A stretch of DNA of 54,129 nt from Hungatella sp. (lineage in GTDB: Bacteria > Bacillota > Clostridia > Lachnospirales > Lachnospiraceae). Positions 8,091 to 17,394 of this stretch are shown piece by piece; position 1 is the stretch's first letter; each line of letters opens with the position of its first letter. The notes beneath the pieces are model-generated. The model saw only the letters and a list, made by a program, of their open reading frames with translations, was not told the DNA's origin and did not search any database. The stretch lies in contig WASS01000011.1 of the NCBI GenBank assembly GCA_009712635.1, positions 1-54,129 of the forward strand. Reading direction: 5' to 3'. The position numbers were made by a program, and so were the translations under genes.

Positions 8091-8621
8091 ATGAGCGGAA
8101 ATCTGATTCGGTGCCAGAACGGGCATTTATTTTCATCAAGAAGATATGGGACAGTATGTCCTTATTGTAACATTGAAACAGCCACAAAGGAGAAGAAAGA
8201 GGCCGGTGGAAAGAATGAGGAAGAATTAGAGGAACTTTTATTTACTCAGGAAACATCTCCCGTATGCGGCTGGCTGGTCTGTATTTCCGGTCCAAGGCAG
8301 GGAAAGGATTATAAGATAAAATCTGGTAAGAATTTTGTCGGACGTGCAGATGATATGGATATCCAGGTGCTGGGAGACAACAAGATATCCCGGCGTAATC
8401 ACGGTGTCATTGTCTTTGATCCGAAGAAAAAGGAGACAGTATTGCTTCCAGGTGACAGCAATGGTCTTGTATATCATAATGATGCAGCAGTTTACACTCC
8501 GACAGTACTAAGCGCTTATGACGTAATTGAGATGGGAGAGAGCAAGTTTGCATTCCAGCCATTCTGCGGAGAAAACTTTATGTGGGAAGATAAGGAAAGT
8601 AATCCGGAATCAAAGCAGTAG
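8091..8621 (+). CDS. Zinc-ribbon plus FHA domain protein
   Basis: The 176-residue soluble protein begins with a short zinc-ribbon-like motif (RCQNGHLF...YGTVCPYC; three Cys and one His at about 5-25). After an acidic linker comes an FHA domain (about 60-150) with the core GRADDMDIQVLGDNKISRRNHG and a later NDAAVY/SAYDVIEMG segment. It would read phosphothreonine marks, probably together with the membrane FHA protein just upstream and the phosphatases downstream. It is preceded by AAAAGGAGC. No kinase that could write the mark is present in this window. Confidence 0.82.
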   Translation: MSGNLIRCQNGHLFSSRRYGTVCPYCNIETATKEKKEAGGKNEEELEELLFTQETSPVCGWLVCISGPRQGKDYKIKSGKNFVGRADDMDIQVLGDNKISRRNHGVIVFDPKKKETVLLPGDSNGLVYHNDAAVYTPTVLSAYDVIEMGESKFAFQPFCGENFMWEDKESNPESKQ

Positions 8622-8675
8622 GTCTGCAGGTGAAAAAGATTCCTGAATTTGAATATAACAGAATGGAGGGGAATC

Positions 8676-9521
8676 ATGACAATTCCCGAATCAATTCTTC
8701 TTTTTCTGGGGCTTGCAGGAGCAGTACTACTAATTCTGCGCATCAGACTGGAAGTTATTAATTTTCGGAGCAGATCCGGAAGAAGGCGTTTAAGCTGTGA
8801 AAGCGGAGCTTCCAAAACCATCGGTGACCGGGAGGTACAGGAAGATGAATACGGAATGACCGAAACAACAGAAGGATCCATGGCGGTTCTTGCAGATGGT
8901 ATGGGAAAACACTTTGGCGGTAAGATCGCCGCTCGGACATCTGTTCAGACATTTTTGGATATGTTTGAGGATAAAAATGCTTTTTATAATCCCCAGTATT
9001 CCTTTCGCAAGGCATTTCATGGAGCTAACCGCGAAATATTAAATCAATTAGAGGAAAACCAGGGCTGCGCTTCTGTGGCAGCAGTCATGATAAAAGAGCG
9101 CAAGCTTTACTATGCCGCTGTTGGTAATGTAAAAGCTGCAGTTTATCGGAACAGAGAGCTGGTCCCTGTAACATCAGGACATACGATTAATGTTTTGGCA
9201 AAGCAGAAGTACGGGGAAGGTAAGCTGACAAGGCAGGAAGCAGTCAGTCTTCTTGATCATCACAGGCTGTATAATTATGTGGGGCAGGATGGATTTCGGG
9301 ATGTGGAATTTTTTGATACGCCCATTACCCTTTACGGCGGTGAATATGTGCTTCTCATGACAGATGGTCTCTATGAAACAGCCAAATGGAAAGATATCGA
9401 AGATTGTCTGGAGCAGGGAGGAAGCTGTCAAGAGAAAGCTTATAAAATAATTGAACTGGTTAATAAAAGTCAGGAAGAAGATAAGGATAATGCAGCGGTA
9501 GTGGTGCTGCAGATACGCTGA
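8676..9521 (+). CDS. PP2C-family Ser/Thr protein phosphatase, membrane-anchored
   Basis: The 281-residue protein has one N-terminal membrane helix (about 4-22) and a PP2C domain. The metal-binding aspartates of the family are all present: D57 (QEDEYG), D74 (ADGMG), D230 (MTDGLYE) and D271 (DKDNAAVV). It should dephosphorylate threonine or serine on proteins at the inner face of the membrane, like PppA in type VI systems. The start at 8676 is fixed by GGAGGGG at 8665-8671; an upstream in-frame TTG at 8649 has no such site. Confidence 0.88.
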   Translation: MTIPESILLFLGLAGAVLLILRIRLEVINFRSRSGRRRLSCESGASKTIGDREVQEDEYGMTETTEGSMAVLADGMGKHFGGKIAARTSVQTFLDMFEDKNAFYNPQYSFRKAFHGANREILNQLEENQGCASVAAVMIKERKLYYAAVGNVKAAVYRNRELVPVTSGHTINVLAKQKYGEGKLTRQEAVSLLDHHRLYNYVGQDGFRDVEFFDTPITLYGGEYVLLMTDGLYETAKWKDIEDCLEQGGSCQEKAYKIIELVNKSQEEDKDNAAVVVLQIR

Positions 9522-9550
9522 CTGAGAAAAGACCAGAAGGAGACTATGGG

Positions 9551-11434
9551 ATGAGAAAACAAAACAGTACATTCAAGACGGCATTTATATCAGAAGCGGG
9601 TTCAGAGCTAAAAAATAACGATTATTTCGCTTTTGTTGAGCTGGAACAGTATGCCTGTTATGTGATAGCGGATGGATTGAATGACCTGCCTGATGCAGAG
9701 AGCGCCAGGCTGGCAACACAGAGCATTATCCTGGCTTTCCAGGCGCACCCGTCTATGACAAAGCGAGCAGTGCTATCCTACCTGGAAGAAGCAAATCAGG
9801 CACTCTTTACGGCAGACTGCCGGGAGCGTCTAAAAGCTTCTGTTACGGTAATTGTTACCGACTATGCAAAGGTACGTTATGGTCATGTGGGCAACACCAG
9901 ACTGCGCCTTTACCGGGATGGTTCTGTGCTTGAATCCACCCAGGATATGTCTCTGGGCACAGAGCTGGTAAGGGAGAAGAAGCTTACGGAGGATGTTCTC
10001 TCCCGTCATGAAGAACGAAATAATTTATATTCCTATTTAGGAATTGGAAAAGGTTTAAAATCATTTGTATCAAAGAAGAAAAAGTTGGTTAACGGAGATA
10101 TCCTGGCATTCTATACAAGAGGAATTTGGGAAAATTTAGACAGCGGAGAACTAGATGACGTATTCTCTGAGGCGAAAGGGGATCCGCAGGAGTGCCTGAA
10201 CAATGTAGAGGATCTTTTGTTGTCCAGACAGCCGGAAAATCTGGACAACTATACATTCGCTGCTATTTTTATAGACAAGGTCTTTTTGGATCCTGATAAA
10301 AAAAGCCGTACAAAAAAGATTGTTACTATTACAATTATATCCATTGTTATTATATTGGTGATCAGTCTGGCATTATGGCTGTTTCATTATATGAAGCAGA
10401 AGTATAAAGAAGATATGGAGCGAAGGTATACGAATACCATCGAATACATACAGGATAATAATTTTGTAAAAGCAGAAGAAGAGTGTAAAGAGGCAGTTAA
10501 ACTGGCAGAAAAGCTTCGGGATAAGAAGCAGGTTCGGGAATTTACTGATTACCAGAAGCTGATTGAGGCAATCAACATTGCGGAAGACGCTTACAGTGGT
10601 GAGAAATACGAGGATGCTCAGACAGCTTATGTAAAGGCAAAAGAGCGGTCCAGATATGCAGACAGGATAGCAGATGAGTACATAGACAAACAGCTGGGAA
10701 GAATTACGGATTATCTCTCGGTATTTGATTATATTCAATTAGGAGATACTCTGGTCTCACAGGGAGATTATAAAAGAGCAGAAGAAAAGTATTTACAGGC
10801 AAAGAGTCTGGCTACACGGTCCTATTTCGAAAAAGGGCGTAAGGAAGCCATGGATGCGCTGGAAGCCATGTACACTAAACGGGATAAGGCAGAGGAAGCA
10901 GATACAAAACAGGCAAAGGATAAAGCATCGGATGAAACCGGAGCTGCCCAGCTTGCTGCAGAGGGTGATAAGGCATTTGCCGACGGAGATTACCAGGGTG
11001 CAAAAGCTTACTATGCTATGGCATTGGAGAAATATCAGCAGTTGAAAGACGATGTTCATGGTGAATTAATTCAGGTGAAGATTGCTTCCAGTGACAGCAA
11101 GGCAGAAGAAAATGAACAGAAAAAGGCCCAGGCGCAGGAATATGTGGATGCTGGCAGGGAGGAAGAAACTGCTGGAAACCGACTGGAGGCAAAAAAACAG
11201 TACCTGTTTGCAAAGAGTATTTATAAAGAACTGAAATTGGATGATAAGGTGGAGGAAGTAGACGGTCTGATTGAGATTCTGGAGACGGCAATGGATCAGG
11301 ATAAAGCGGAAAAAGAAAGCCGGGATGCAGAGCTTAAAGAGGAAAAAAACCAGAAAAAGCAGTCGGAAGGGGAAAATACAGAAAAAGAGAAGATTGCGGT
11401 TAAGGAAACTAAGGCTGTTGGACCAGGAGAGTAA
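9551..11434 (+). CDS. Divergent PP2C-like protein with membrane helix and TPR-like region
   Basis: The 627-residue protein starts with a PP2C fold (about 10-240) that keeps D24 (NNDYF), D41 (IADGLND) and D232 (LDNYT), but the usual S/T-D-G metal site reads T189-R190-G191, so one metal-binding Asp is replaced by Arg. It is therefore probably a weak enzyme or a pseudophosphatase sensor. A single membrane helix lies at about 256-278. The remainder is helical and repetitive, with GDxxxxxGDYxxAxxxYxxA units typical of TPR-like repeats, and ends in a long Lys/Glu-rich tail. If the PP2C part is cytoplasmic, the repeats lie outside the membrane. It forms a pair with the active phosphatase 29 bp upstream. 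Confidence 0.8.
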   Translation: MRKQNSTFKTAFISEAGSELKNNDYFAFVELEQYACYVIADGLNDLPDAESARLATQSIILAFQAHPSMTKRAVLSYLEEANQALFTADCRERLKASVTVIVTDYAKVRYGHVGNTRLRLYRDGSVLESTQDMSLGTELVREKKLTEDVLSRHEERNNLYSYLGIGKGLKSFVSKKKKLVNGDILAFYTRGIWENLDSGELDDVFSEAKGDPQECLNNVEDLLLSRQPENLDNYTFAAIFIDKVFLDPDKKSRTKKIVTITIISIVIILVISLALWLFHYMKQKYKEDMERRYTNTIEYIQDNNFVKAEEECKEAVKLAEKLRDKKQVREFTDYQKLIEAINIAEDAYSGEKYEDAQTAYVKAKERSRYADRIADEYIDKQLGRITDYLSVFDYIQLGDTLVSQGDYKRAEEKYLQAKSLATRSYFEKGRKEAMDALEAMYTKRDKAEEADTKQAKDKASDETGAAQLAAEGDKAFADGDYQGAKAYYAMALEKYQQLKDDVHGELIQVKIASSDSKAEENEQKKAQAQEYVDAGREEETAGNRLEAKKQYLFAKSIYKELKLDDKVEEVDGLIEILETAMDQDKAEKESRDAELKEEKNQKKQSEGENTEKEKIAVKETKAVGPGE

Positions 11435-11473
11435 CATAATTGCAATGTAGAATTATTAAGCAAGGAGGAGCAC

Positions 11474-12787
11474 ATGGGAGATTGGAGGGATAACAATTTA
11501 TCCGCCATCATGGAATATCCCTTTGAATTTGAAAGGTACATAGAGGAACGGCTAAGGGAAATTGATAATTTGGATGAGCGGCAATATGCAAAAAAAATAC
11601 TCGCCGAGGGGCTGGGTAAACTTATTCGTTGTACAGAGGACAAGTACCTTCAACTGGAAAAGCGAATTTATGAAGAACTGGAAATTGGAGCAAACCAGTA
11701 TGAGACGGTTATGACTATTGTAAATCGGAATCATTATGATCCGACAAACAATACCCTGTATCCAGTTGATGAAACAGACTTAATAAAGGACAAACTATCT
11801 GAAGACCTTTCCAATGAAAATCATGTATGGATCGGGAGTGTTTTCCTAGAGATAAACGAACAGAAACGAAGAAGATTTGAAAGTTCTGAAATCTTTACCG
11901 GCATTTTAAAAGAAGATGGCATAAATAAGGAAGCCAGATTTTATATACAGCCAGCAAAGCGTTACCGGAATATTATGGAACGGTTATATCAGGTATTTCA
12001 GGATAATCATATTCCTTGGGAAACCATTAACACAGCATATTTAGACAAGTTTTATGATGTTTTTATCTGTGTAGAAGGGTTAGATAAAGAAAATATTCCG
12101 ATTTTTCCTGAAAATATAGAGATTAACTTTGGAGAGTTTAGAGAGTTCGTCTGTTACGATCTGATTCCGCTCTGGAATATGGAATGGGTGAAGTTTGACA
12201 GTGCAGACTTTATGGTCCCCAGCGTTAATGGAATCTATTATGAGCATGAATTTACGTTGGAGGACAAGGAGGCAGGGGACGGATACTTAATTGAATCCAG
12301 TGAGGATATCCTGGAAATACGGCATGAAAAAAACAAGATTGTAATTAAATCTGAAAAGGAAACATTTGAAAATTGGAAGGCCCTTCATATCATACAAAAA
12401 GAAACAATACGATCTCTGGATTACAAAGAACCCTTGGTAACCAACCATAAAAATGATTCATTTATCCGCCGCTATGCAGAAAACAGCCGGGCACAGCTGA
12501 TGACGAAAACAGATATGTTTAGAAGGATCATGGAGTTGGATATCCGTGATTACATTGAAGTTGTGGGTTATGAAATCTGTTCAAATGGTAAGGATTTTCC
12601 AAATAAGGAGGGTATGAACTGGTTTGTACGGGATGAACTTTTTCCCTTGGAGAGTCGAAAGATATTGCTCTTAAAATTTAAGGAAAAGAAGCCTGGACAT
12701 TATTTAAATGACAGTATGGTGCGGTTTGTAATCTCTCAGATTCAGCTAGAAATCAGCGAATACCGCTGCGAGGGAGTGATGGAATGA
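11474..12787 (+). CDS. Candidate baseplate protein (unrecognised family)
   Basis: The 437-residue protein is soluble, acidic and lacks a signal peptide. The N-terminal 100 residues are helical, the rest mixed. I recognise no named domain. Its stop overlaps the start of the next gene (ATGA), which points to coupled translation and often to subunits of one complex. It lies between the tube/signalling genes and the spike genes, the position that wedge proteins (TssF/TssG or gp6/gp7 type) hold in related clusters. The baseplate call is therefore from context only. Confidence 0.45.
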   Translation: MGDWRDNNLSAIMEYPFEFERYIEERLREIDNLDERQYAKKILAEGLGKLIRCTEDKYLQLEKRIYEELEIGANQYETVMTIVNRNHYDPTNNTLYPVDETDLIKDKLSEDLSNENHVWIGSVFLEINEQKRRRFESSEIFTGILKEDGINKEARFYIQPAKRYRNIMERLYQVFQDNHIPWETINTAYLDKFYDVFICVEGLDKENIPIFPENIEINFGEFREFVCYDLIPLWNMEWVKFDSADFMVPSVNGIYYEHEFTLEDKEAGDGYLIESSEDILEIRHEKNKIVIKSEKETFENWKALHIIQKETIRSLDYKEPLVTNHKNDSFIRRYAENSRAQLMTKTDMFRRIMELDIRDYIEVVGYEICSNGKDFPNKEGMNWFVRDELFPLESRKILLLKFKEKKPGHYLNDSMVRFVISQIQLEISEYRCEGVME

Positions 12788-13476
12788 ATTATGCATGGGA
12801 AGCCGCGCTTGCTGCAGACCGGGCAGGAATAAGGCGGGAGGATATCCGGTATGTACCGGTCAGTAACGGAAGTCCGTATACAGAGGTAACGCTGGAAACA
12901 ATTAACAGCAAGTGCCTGGAAGAAAAAATAGTGGAAATAAATCCTCTGTACCGATTCTCAAGAGAATTTTCTGAAATGTTTTATATCAATCTGGCAGGTT
13001 TTGAAACGGCAAGAAACATTTTTTTTGATGCTGCCATGCAATACCTGGTACAACTGGATTTACGCCAGGGACTTTCCAAACAGGAATATGCCCTGCGCTT
13101 TCTGCTAAGGGATTTGTTAGAGGGAGTATGTGGAAGCCAGGCAGCCCGGGTGGCTGAGCAGTTTGAAAAGGAAAAGCTTCGGCAGCTGCTAAGACTGATT
13201 TTAAAATTATATCAGTGCGGAAGCTCAATTTATCTGTTTCGGGAAGTTATGCGGTACATGTATCCGGATTCCATGGTTTATGCCAATAACGAAGCTGCAC
13301 GGCAGGTGCTGGTGTATGTGGGGCTTAAGGAGACGGAAGCAGAACGGGAACGGCTGGAATTTTTGCAGGATATGTTTCTTCCTGTAAATTATCAGGTGTT
13401 TCTGTTCTGGGAGCATCATTTTGGTATTATTGATGTGGAGGAGACAATGGAGTTTGATCAGGTTGTGTTATTTTAA
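12784..13476 (+). CDS. Candidate baseplate wedge protein
   Basis: The 230-residue protein is translated from an ATGA overlap with the gene upstream. It has a mainly helical middle and ends in a distinctive block, FLPVNYQVFLFWEHHFGIIDVEETM, in which aromatic and acidic residues look like a subunit interface. No signal peptide or membrane helix is present. I cannot place it in a named family; size and position fit a small wedge component such as TssG or a P2 gpI-like protein. The role is an inference from location. Confidence 0.42.
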   Translation: MNYAWEAALAADRAGIRREDIRYVPVSNGSPYTEVTLETINSKCLEEKIVEINPLYRFSREFSEMFYINLAGFETARNIFFDAAMQYLVQLDLRQGLSKQEYALRFLLRDLLEGVCGSQAARVAEQFEKEKLRQLLRLILKLYQCGSSIYLFREVMRYMYPDSMVYANNEAARQVLVYVGLKETEAERERLEFLQDMFLPVNYQVFLFWEHHFGIIDVEETMEFDQVVLF

Positions 13477-13508
13477 TGACAGTCAATTGTTATGGTTTGG
13501 AGGTAGCG

Positions 13509-14030
13509 ATGAAATATTTTATTCTTGAGCCCGATGAAGATTTTTGTGATGGACCTTTAATGGAGAACTGGAAAGAAACATTTCCTCCCTCCTTAGTATG
13601 CAAAGAACATTTTCATAAAGTACCAGAAAGAAATATTATTTCGATTTCAGCTACTAAAGATACTATATTCCCAGCAATGCTTATGTCCCCACATATATTG
13701 ATATCAGAAATGGTCAAATCTGTGATTGATATGTATGGAGATGAAATTATGGCAAAGGATGTGGTGATGGTGGATTCCGCAAGAGGAAAAATAGAACGTT
13801 ATTTTTTAACAGTCCTGCCAGAACTGTCAGGAGAAATAGAAACTTTGGAGCAAAAGAGAAGTGCTGTAATATGGGGAAACACTGGAGTGCCATTAAAATA
13901 TAGGAACATTTTTATAATAAAATTAAAAGAACAAAGAAAAATCGTTGTTAATCTTGATTTTGCAGAAAGCATTTTAAGACGTAATGCTCAGGGAATATGC
14001 CTGGAAGAGATTAAACTGAAGGAGGTATAA
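13509..14030 (+). CDS. Small protein with DUF1629/Imm11-like features
   Basis: The 173-residue protein starts MKYFILEPDEDF and has the order of elements seen in the DUF1629 (immunity 11) family: a short beta start, an ISxMV helix, a central strand pair, then a late INxDFAESIL segment and a G-x-C-LEEIKL end. The match is by eye and moderate. The start at 13509 follows GGAGG at 13499-13503; the upstream in-frame ATG at 13476 overlaps the previous stop and has no ribosome site. It lies between baseplate and spike genes rather than beside a toxin, so it may be structural or an adaptor here. Confidence 0.45.
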   Translation: MKYFILEPDEDFCDGPLMENWKETFPPSLVCKEHFHKVPERNIISISATKDTIFPAMLMSPHILISEMVKSVIDMYGDEIMAKDVVMVDSARGKIERYFLTVLPELSGEIETLEQKRSAVIWGNTGVPLKYRNIFIIKLKEQRKIVVNLDFAESILRRNAQGICLEEIKLKEV

Positions 14031-14036
14031 CAAAAT

Positions 14037-15422
14037 ATGGGAGAGAAAAGGATAGCAGTAAAACCATTTGAAATGATTTCAATTTTGGACTATAAAGGGA
14101 TCCAGGAGGTAAATAAACACGGGTACGTGAAGATCAGAGGGGTAATCCGGGCAGAAAAAAAGGACGAATATATTAAACGTGCAAGTGAGGAAACATGGGT
14201 ACAGGTTTTAACCTATGACGACAAGGATGTGGAGAGTAACCTATTTTATGGAGTAGTTACAGAAATCAATATCCAGTCTCAAGGAGAAGGTTGTGTTATG
14301 GATCTGGAGCTATATACTGGTACAAAGTTGATGGATTATAAAAAACATCTTAGAAGTTTCCAGAGAGAGGGATATTCATATAGGGAATTAATTGAAATCT
14401 GCAATGAAAATTATCCTCACTCTGGCGTAATCGTTACAGAAGGAAAAGGAGTCTCTCTGCCTGGGTTTGCACTGCAATATGAAGAGACAGACTGGGAATT
14501 TTTAAAACGAAGTGCAAGTCAATTAAATACGGTATTGGTTCCTTCTTGTAAGGTAAAGGGAGCAAAATACTTTTTTGGGCTTCCGGAGAAAAAAGCAAAT
14601 ATTGAATTTAGTAAGGAAGATTATACAGTTCGGAGGCATTCTGGAAACTTTGACCGTGAAAGAGCCGGAAGCGGCAGTTTGAAGGAAGTCAGTTATCTTG
14701 TTGAGAGCAGAGATTATTGTGAACTGGGAAGTCAGGTATCGTTTTGCGGGATGAACTTGTACATATTCAGTATTGAGACTATGTGGAAAGGAAGTGAACT
14801 GTATCATAGATATGATCTTAGGACTAGAAATGGTTTGAAAGTATCAAGAATTTACAATCAGGAAATGATTGGCTTGTCACTAATGGGAACGGTAGATAAA
14901 GTGAAGGATGAACGGGTGAAACTTTCTATCCATGGAGATGAAAATCAACAAAGCGGGTATCGATGGTTTGCATTTTCGACCGTTTATTCTTCACCAGATG
15001 GTGCAGGTTGGTATTGTATGCCTGAGCAAGGTGATAAGGTACGATTATATTTACCCGTATCTGATGAAGGAGATGCATATGCAGTCAGTGGATATCATGA
15101 AAATCAGGGAGATGGAATAAGAACTGAGCCGGATAATAAGATTTGGAGAAATAAAGAAGGAAAAGAGATCCGTATGACACCAGAGCAAATCCTAATCACC
15201 AATAACAGCGGACTGTCGGTAGAACTCTCTGACCAGAAAGGAATTCGTATTATAAGTGATTCGTCTGTTTTAATCCATGCTTCAGACGGCATCAATATAA
15301 GTAGTTCCAATTCAAGTGTAGAATTGTCGGCTTCTAATAGTATTGTACTTAAGCAGGGAGAAACCATAATGAGGATGGCAGATGGAATCTCTTTTGAAGG
15401 TGGAAAAATTAATTTACAATAA
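14037..15422 (+). CDS. VgrG-like spike protein 1
   Basis: The 461-residue protein shows the VgrG/phage late-control-D plan. Residues 1-260 correspond to the gp27-like part, with YEETDWEFLKRSASQLN, a signature found in many family members. An OB-fold (gp5-like) part follows at about 280-355 (LMGTVDKVKDERVKLSI ... MPEQGDKVRLYLP). The C-terminal 85 residues are a series of short hydrophobic/polar strands (IRMTPEQILIT, GIRIISDSS, GINISSSNSSVELS) that would form a trimeric beta-helix needle. It should form the spike on the tube, carrying PAAR-like proteins and effectors. GAAGGAGG precedes the ATG. Confidence 0.86.
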   Translation: MGEKRIAVKPFEMISILDYKGIQEVNKHGYVKIRGVIRAEKKDEYIKRASEETWVQVLTYDDKDVESNLFYGVVTEINIQSQGEGCVMDLELYTGTKLMDYKKHLRSFQREGYSYRELIEICNENYPHSGVIVTEGKGVSLPGFALQYEETDWEFLKRSASQLNTVLVPSCKVKGAKYFFGLPEKKANIEFSKEDYTVRRHSGNFDRERAGSGSLKEVSYLVESRDYCELGSQVSFCGMNLYIFSIETMWKGSELYHRYDLRTRNGLKVSRIYNQEMIGLSLMGTVDKVKDERVKLSIHGDENQQSGYRWFAFSTVYSSPDGAGWYCMPEQGDKVRLYLPVSDEGDAYAVSGYHENQGDGIRTEPDNKIWRNKEGKEIRMTPEQILITNNSGLSVELSDQKGIRIISDSSVLIHASDGINISSSNSSVELSASNSIVLKQGETIMRMADGISFEGGKINLQ

Positions 15423-15434
15423 GGAGGCTGGAAG

Positions 15435-16724
15435 ATGAATATAAGAATCAATGAGAAGATTTCCATAGAGTCGGATATTCCATTTCAATCAATCCAGGAA
15501 CTTGCAATGACATGGGAGATCAATGATCATGCAAGAGTCAATATGTCAGGAATAGTAAAAGGTAAGGAGGGTATCAGTCAGATCCTTTTTGATGATTATC
15601 TTCATGGAATGGTTCGGCTCATTATGACAGGAAACAAAGAGAATAAATCTGATGAGACAATATTTTGCGGGCAGATTGAATATATTGATTTTAAGTATAC
15701 ACATGGGGTGCTGCTTGCCTTGGTAACTGTAGTATCTGCATCTGTAAATTTGGATAAGAAGATGCATTGCTATACATTTCAAGATACATCTCTGACATAT
15801 GCAGAAACGGCTAAGGCTGTAAGTGCTTTGGAAGACGTAAGTATAATCTGCAGTACAGGAGATAAAAAGCTGGAGAAACCTGTTATCTGTTATCAGGAAA
15901 CGGTATGGGAATTTGTAAAAAGACTTGCCAGTCTGCAAAATAGCTTTATCATTCCAGATATCATAACAGGACGGCCAAATCTTTGGTTTGGAATGCGCAA
16001 GGGGAAGGAAATGAAAGAGGGAAGTTCTGCCACTGAGGTAAGGATCAGGAAAAACTATGTGGATGGAGAAAATGGACAAGCAGTAATAAGTTATTGTCTG
16101 GAAAGCAGAGAATCGTATTTGCTGGGAGACTGGATGATGCTGAATAGAAGAAAATGTGTCATATATAAAAAGGAATTCATGCTTGAACATGCGGAAGTTA
16201 AATTCATATATTGGCTTACAAACGAGAATGAACTCGAGACAGAACCCTGTTATAATGAGCGATTTACTGGATTATGTTTGTCAGGAACGGTGGTAAAAAC
16301 CAATAACGAGACAGTGCAGTTAAAATTTGATATAGATGGGAAAAGTGGCAAGTATTTTTACCCATGGAGACCAGATTCTGGAAATGCATTATATGCCATG
16401 CCAGAGAAAGGAAGCAAGGCTGAGGTCTATTTTATGAATCATGATGAGAGACAGGGAATTGTTATCCGGTGTCTGCATGATTTGAAGAATAAGGACAAGG
16501 AGCCCGGAGACAAATATTTTGAAACGTCAGATGCATCAATTGGTTTATCAGGCGGCAGTATAGATATGGTTAAATCAGAAGCTTCCATGAAGCTGCGTGA
16601 TAAATCATCAATAGGATTTGATGGAGAAAATCTGACTATTGAAGGAGATGGAAAAATAAAAATGACTGCCAGAAATATAAAGCTGTCTGCTTCAACGGAG
16701 ATTAAATCTGTAACAGGTATGTAA
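15435..16724 (+). CDS. VgrG-like spike protein 2
   Basis: The 429-residue protein has the same plan as the upstream gene but is diverged: gp27-like region with QETVWEFVKRLASLQNSFI, OB-fold region around LSGTVVKTNNETVQLKFDID ... AMPEKGSKAEVYF, and a C-terminal strand series (ASIGLSGGSIDMV, GKIKMTARNIKLS). It lies 12 bp downstream with AGGAGG before the ATG. Having two spike genes in tandem suggests either a heterotrimer or alternative spikes that load different effectors; its position right before the DUF4280 effector genes suggests it serves those. Confidence 0.84.
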   Translation: MNIRINEKISIESDIPFQSIQELAMTWEINDHARVNMSGIVKGKEGISQILFDDYLHGMVRLIMTGNKENKSDETIFCGQIEYIDFKYTHGVLLALVTVVSASVNLDKKMHCYTFQDTSLTYAETAKAVSALEDVSIICSTGDKKLEKPVICYQETVWEFVKRLASLQNSFIIPDIITGRPNLWFGMRKGKEMKEGSSATEVRIRKNYVDGENGQAVISYCLESRESYLLGDWMMLNRRKCVIYKKEFMLEHAEVKFIYWLTNENELETEPCYNERFTGLCLSGTVVKTNNETVQLKFDIDGKSGKYFYPWRPDSGNALYAMPEKGSKAEVYFMNHDERQGIVIRCLHDLKNKDKEPGDKYFETSDASIGLSGGSIDMVKSEASMKLRDKSSIGFDGENLTIEGDGKIKMTARNIKLSASTEIKSVTGM

Positions 16725-16769
16725 TTAGTGAAAAAATAATTACGATATTAAAATAGGAGAAGAAGTGAA

Positions 16770-17357
16770 ATGGAATACGAAGATGAGCAGCTTGCAGCAT
16801 TAAAAAAACAGGTGAGAATTAACCAAGAGATCAGCATAAAGGAACAGGGAGTTTACATTGGAGAAGAGTACATAAATTTCCAACCGGTAAATATACTGGA
16901 TAAAATTAGTATTCACCTTCCGGAAACCTTTATTGATATGCCTGAGGAAATAAAAAAAATGAAATACCCATCTGATAATAGGCCGGAAGTTATTAAGACC
17001 AGTTTAAATACCAATGTTAATTTTGCATTTAACTGGCTGGATAAAAAAAACTATATTAATCAGGAGGAAGACTTGGTTCTCCAACTCAAATCAGTACTTT
17101 TGAGAACGAATCCGTCTTTTGTTTTTTATGAGGAGAGTGAGCATAAAACGTCAGGGGGAAATACCGTCAGGACGTTTGATTTCAAAAGTTATGGGATTGA
17201 TGAACAGATGTACAATATGATGTGCATTATTACGTTTCACGGAGGTACACTTCATGGGGTTTTTAATTGTCTGGACAGAGATTCAGATGATTGGAAGAAG
17301 ATTGCGGGACAGGTATTTCAATCTGCTGAGGAATTGGAGAAAGAAGGAATACTTTAG
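16770..17357 (+). CDS. DcrB/DUF1795-like effector chaperone candidate
   Basis: The 195-residue protein has the profile of the DcrB-like fold used by EagR (DUF1795) chaperones: an early LPETFIDMPEEIKKMKYPSDNRPEVI segment, N-x-N-V-x-F-A-F strand, an amphipathic helix, then paired strands ending ITFHGGTLHGVFNCLDRD. No signal peptide is seen, unlike extracytoplasmic DcrB proteins. EagR chaperones hold the hydrophobic N-terminal part of Rhs and PAAR effectors until they are loaded on VgrG. Here it lies between spike 2 and the first DUF4280 effector, which fits. Recognition is by pattern, not by search. Confidence 0.55.
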   Translation: MEYEDEQLAALKKQVRINQEISIKEQGVYIGEEYINFQPVNILDKISIHLPETFIDMPEEIKKMKYPSDNRPEVIKTSLNTNVNFAFNWLDKKNYINQEEDLVLQLKSVLLRTNPSFVFYEESEHKTSGGNTVRTFDFKSYGIDEQMYNMMCIITFHGGTLHGVFNCLDRDSDDWKKIAGQVFQSAEELEKEGIL

Positions 17358-17394
17358 ACCAGTGAGGATTGATTAAAAGAAAGGCGGTTTGCTA

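Noticed and set aside
3766-16724. A prophage or tailocin as the source of the contractile genes
   Set aside because: No capsid, terminase, portal, tape-measure, holin or endolysin gene is seen, and the FHA, PP2C, Hsp70, DUF4280 and Rhs genes point to a cell-attached system. A relationship by descent from phage tails remains true in general.
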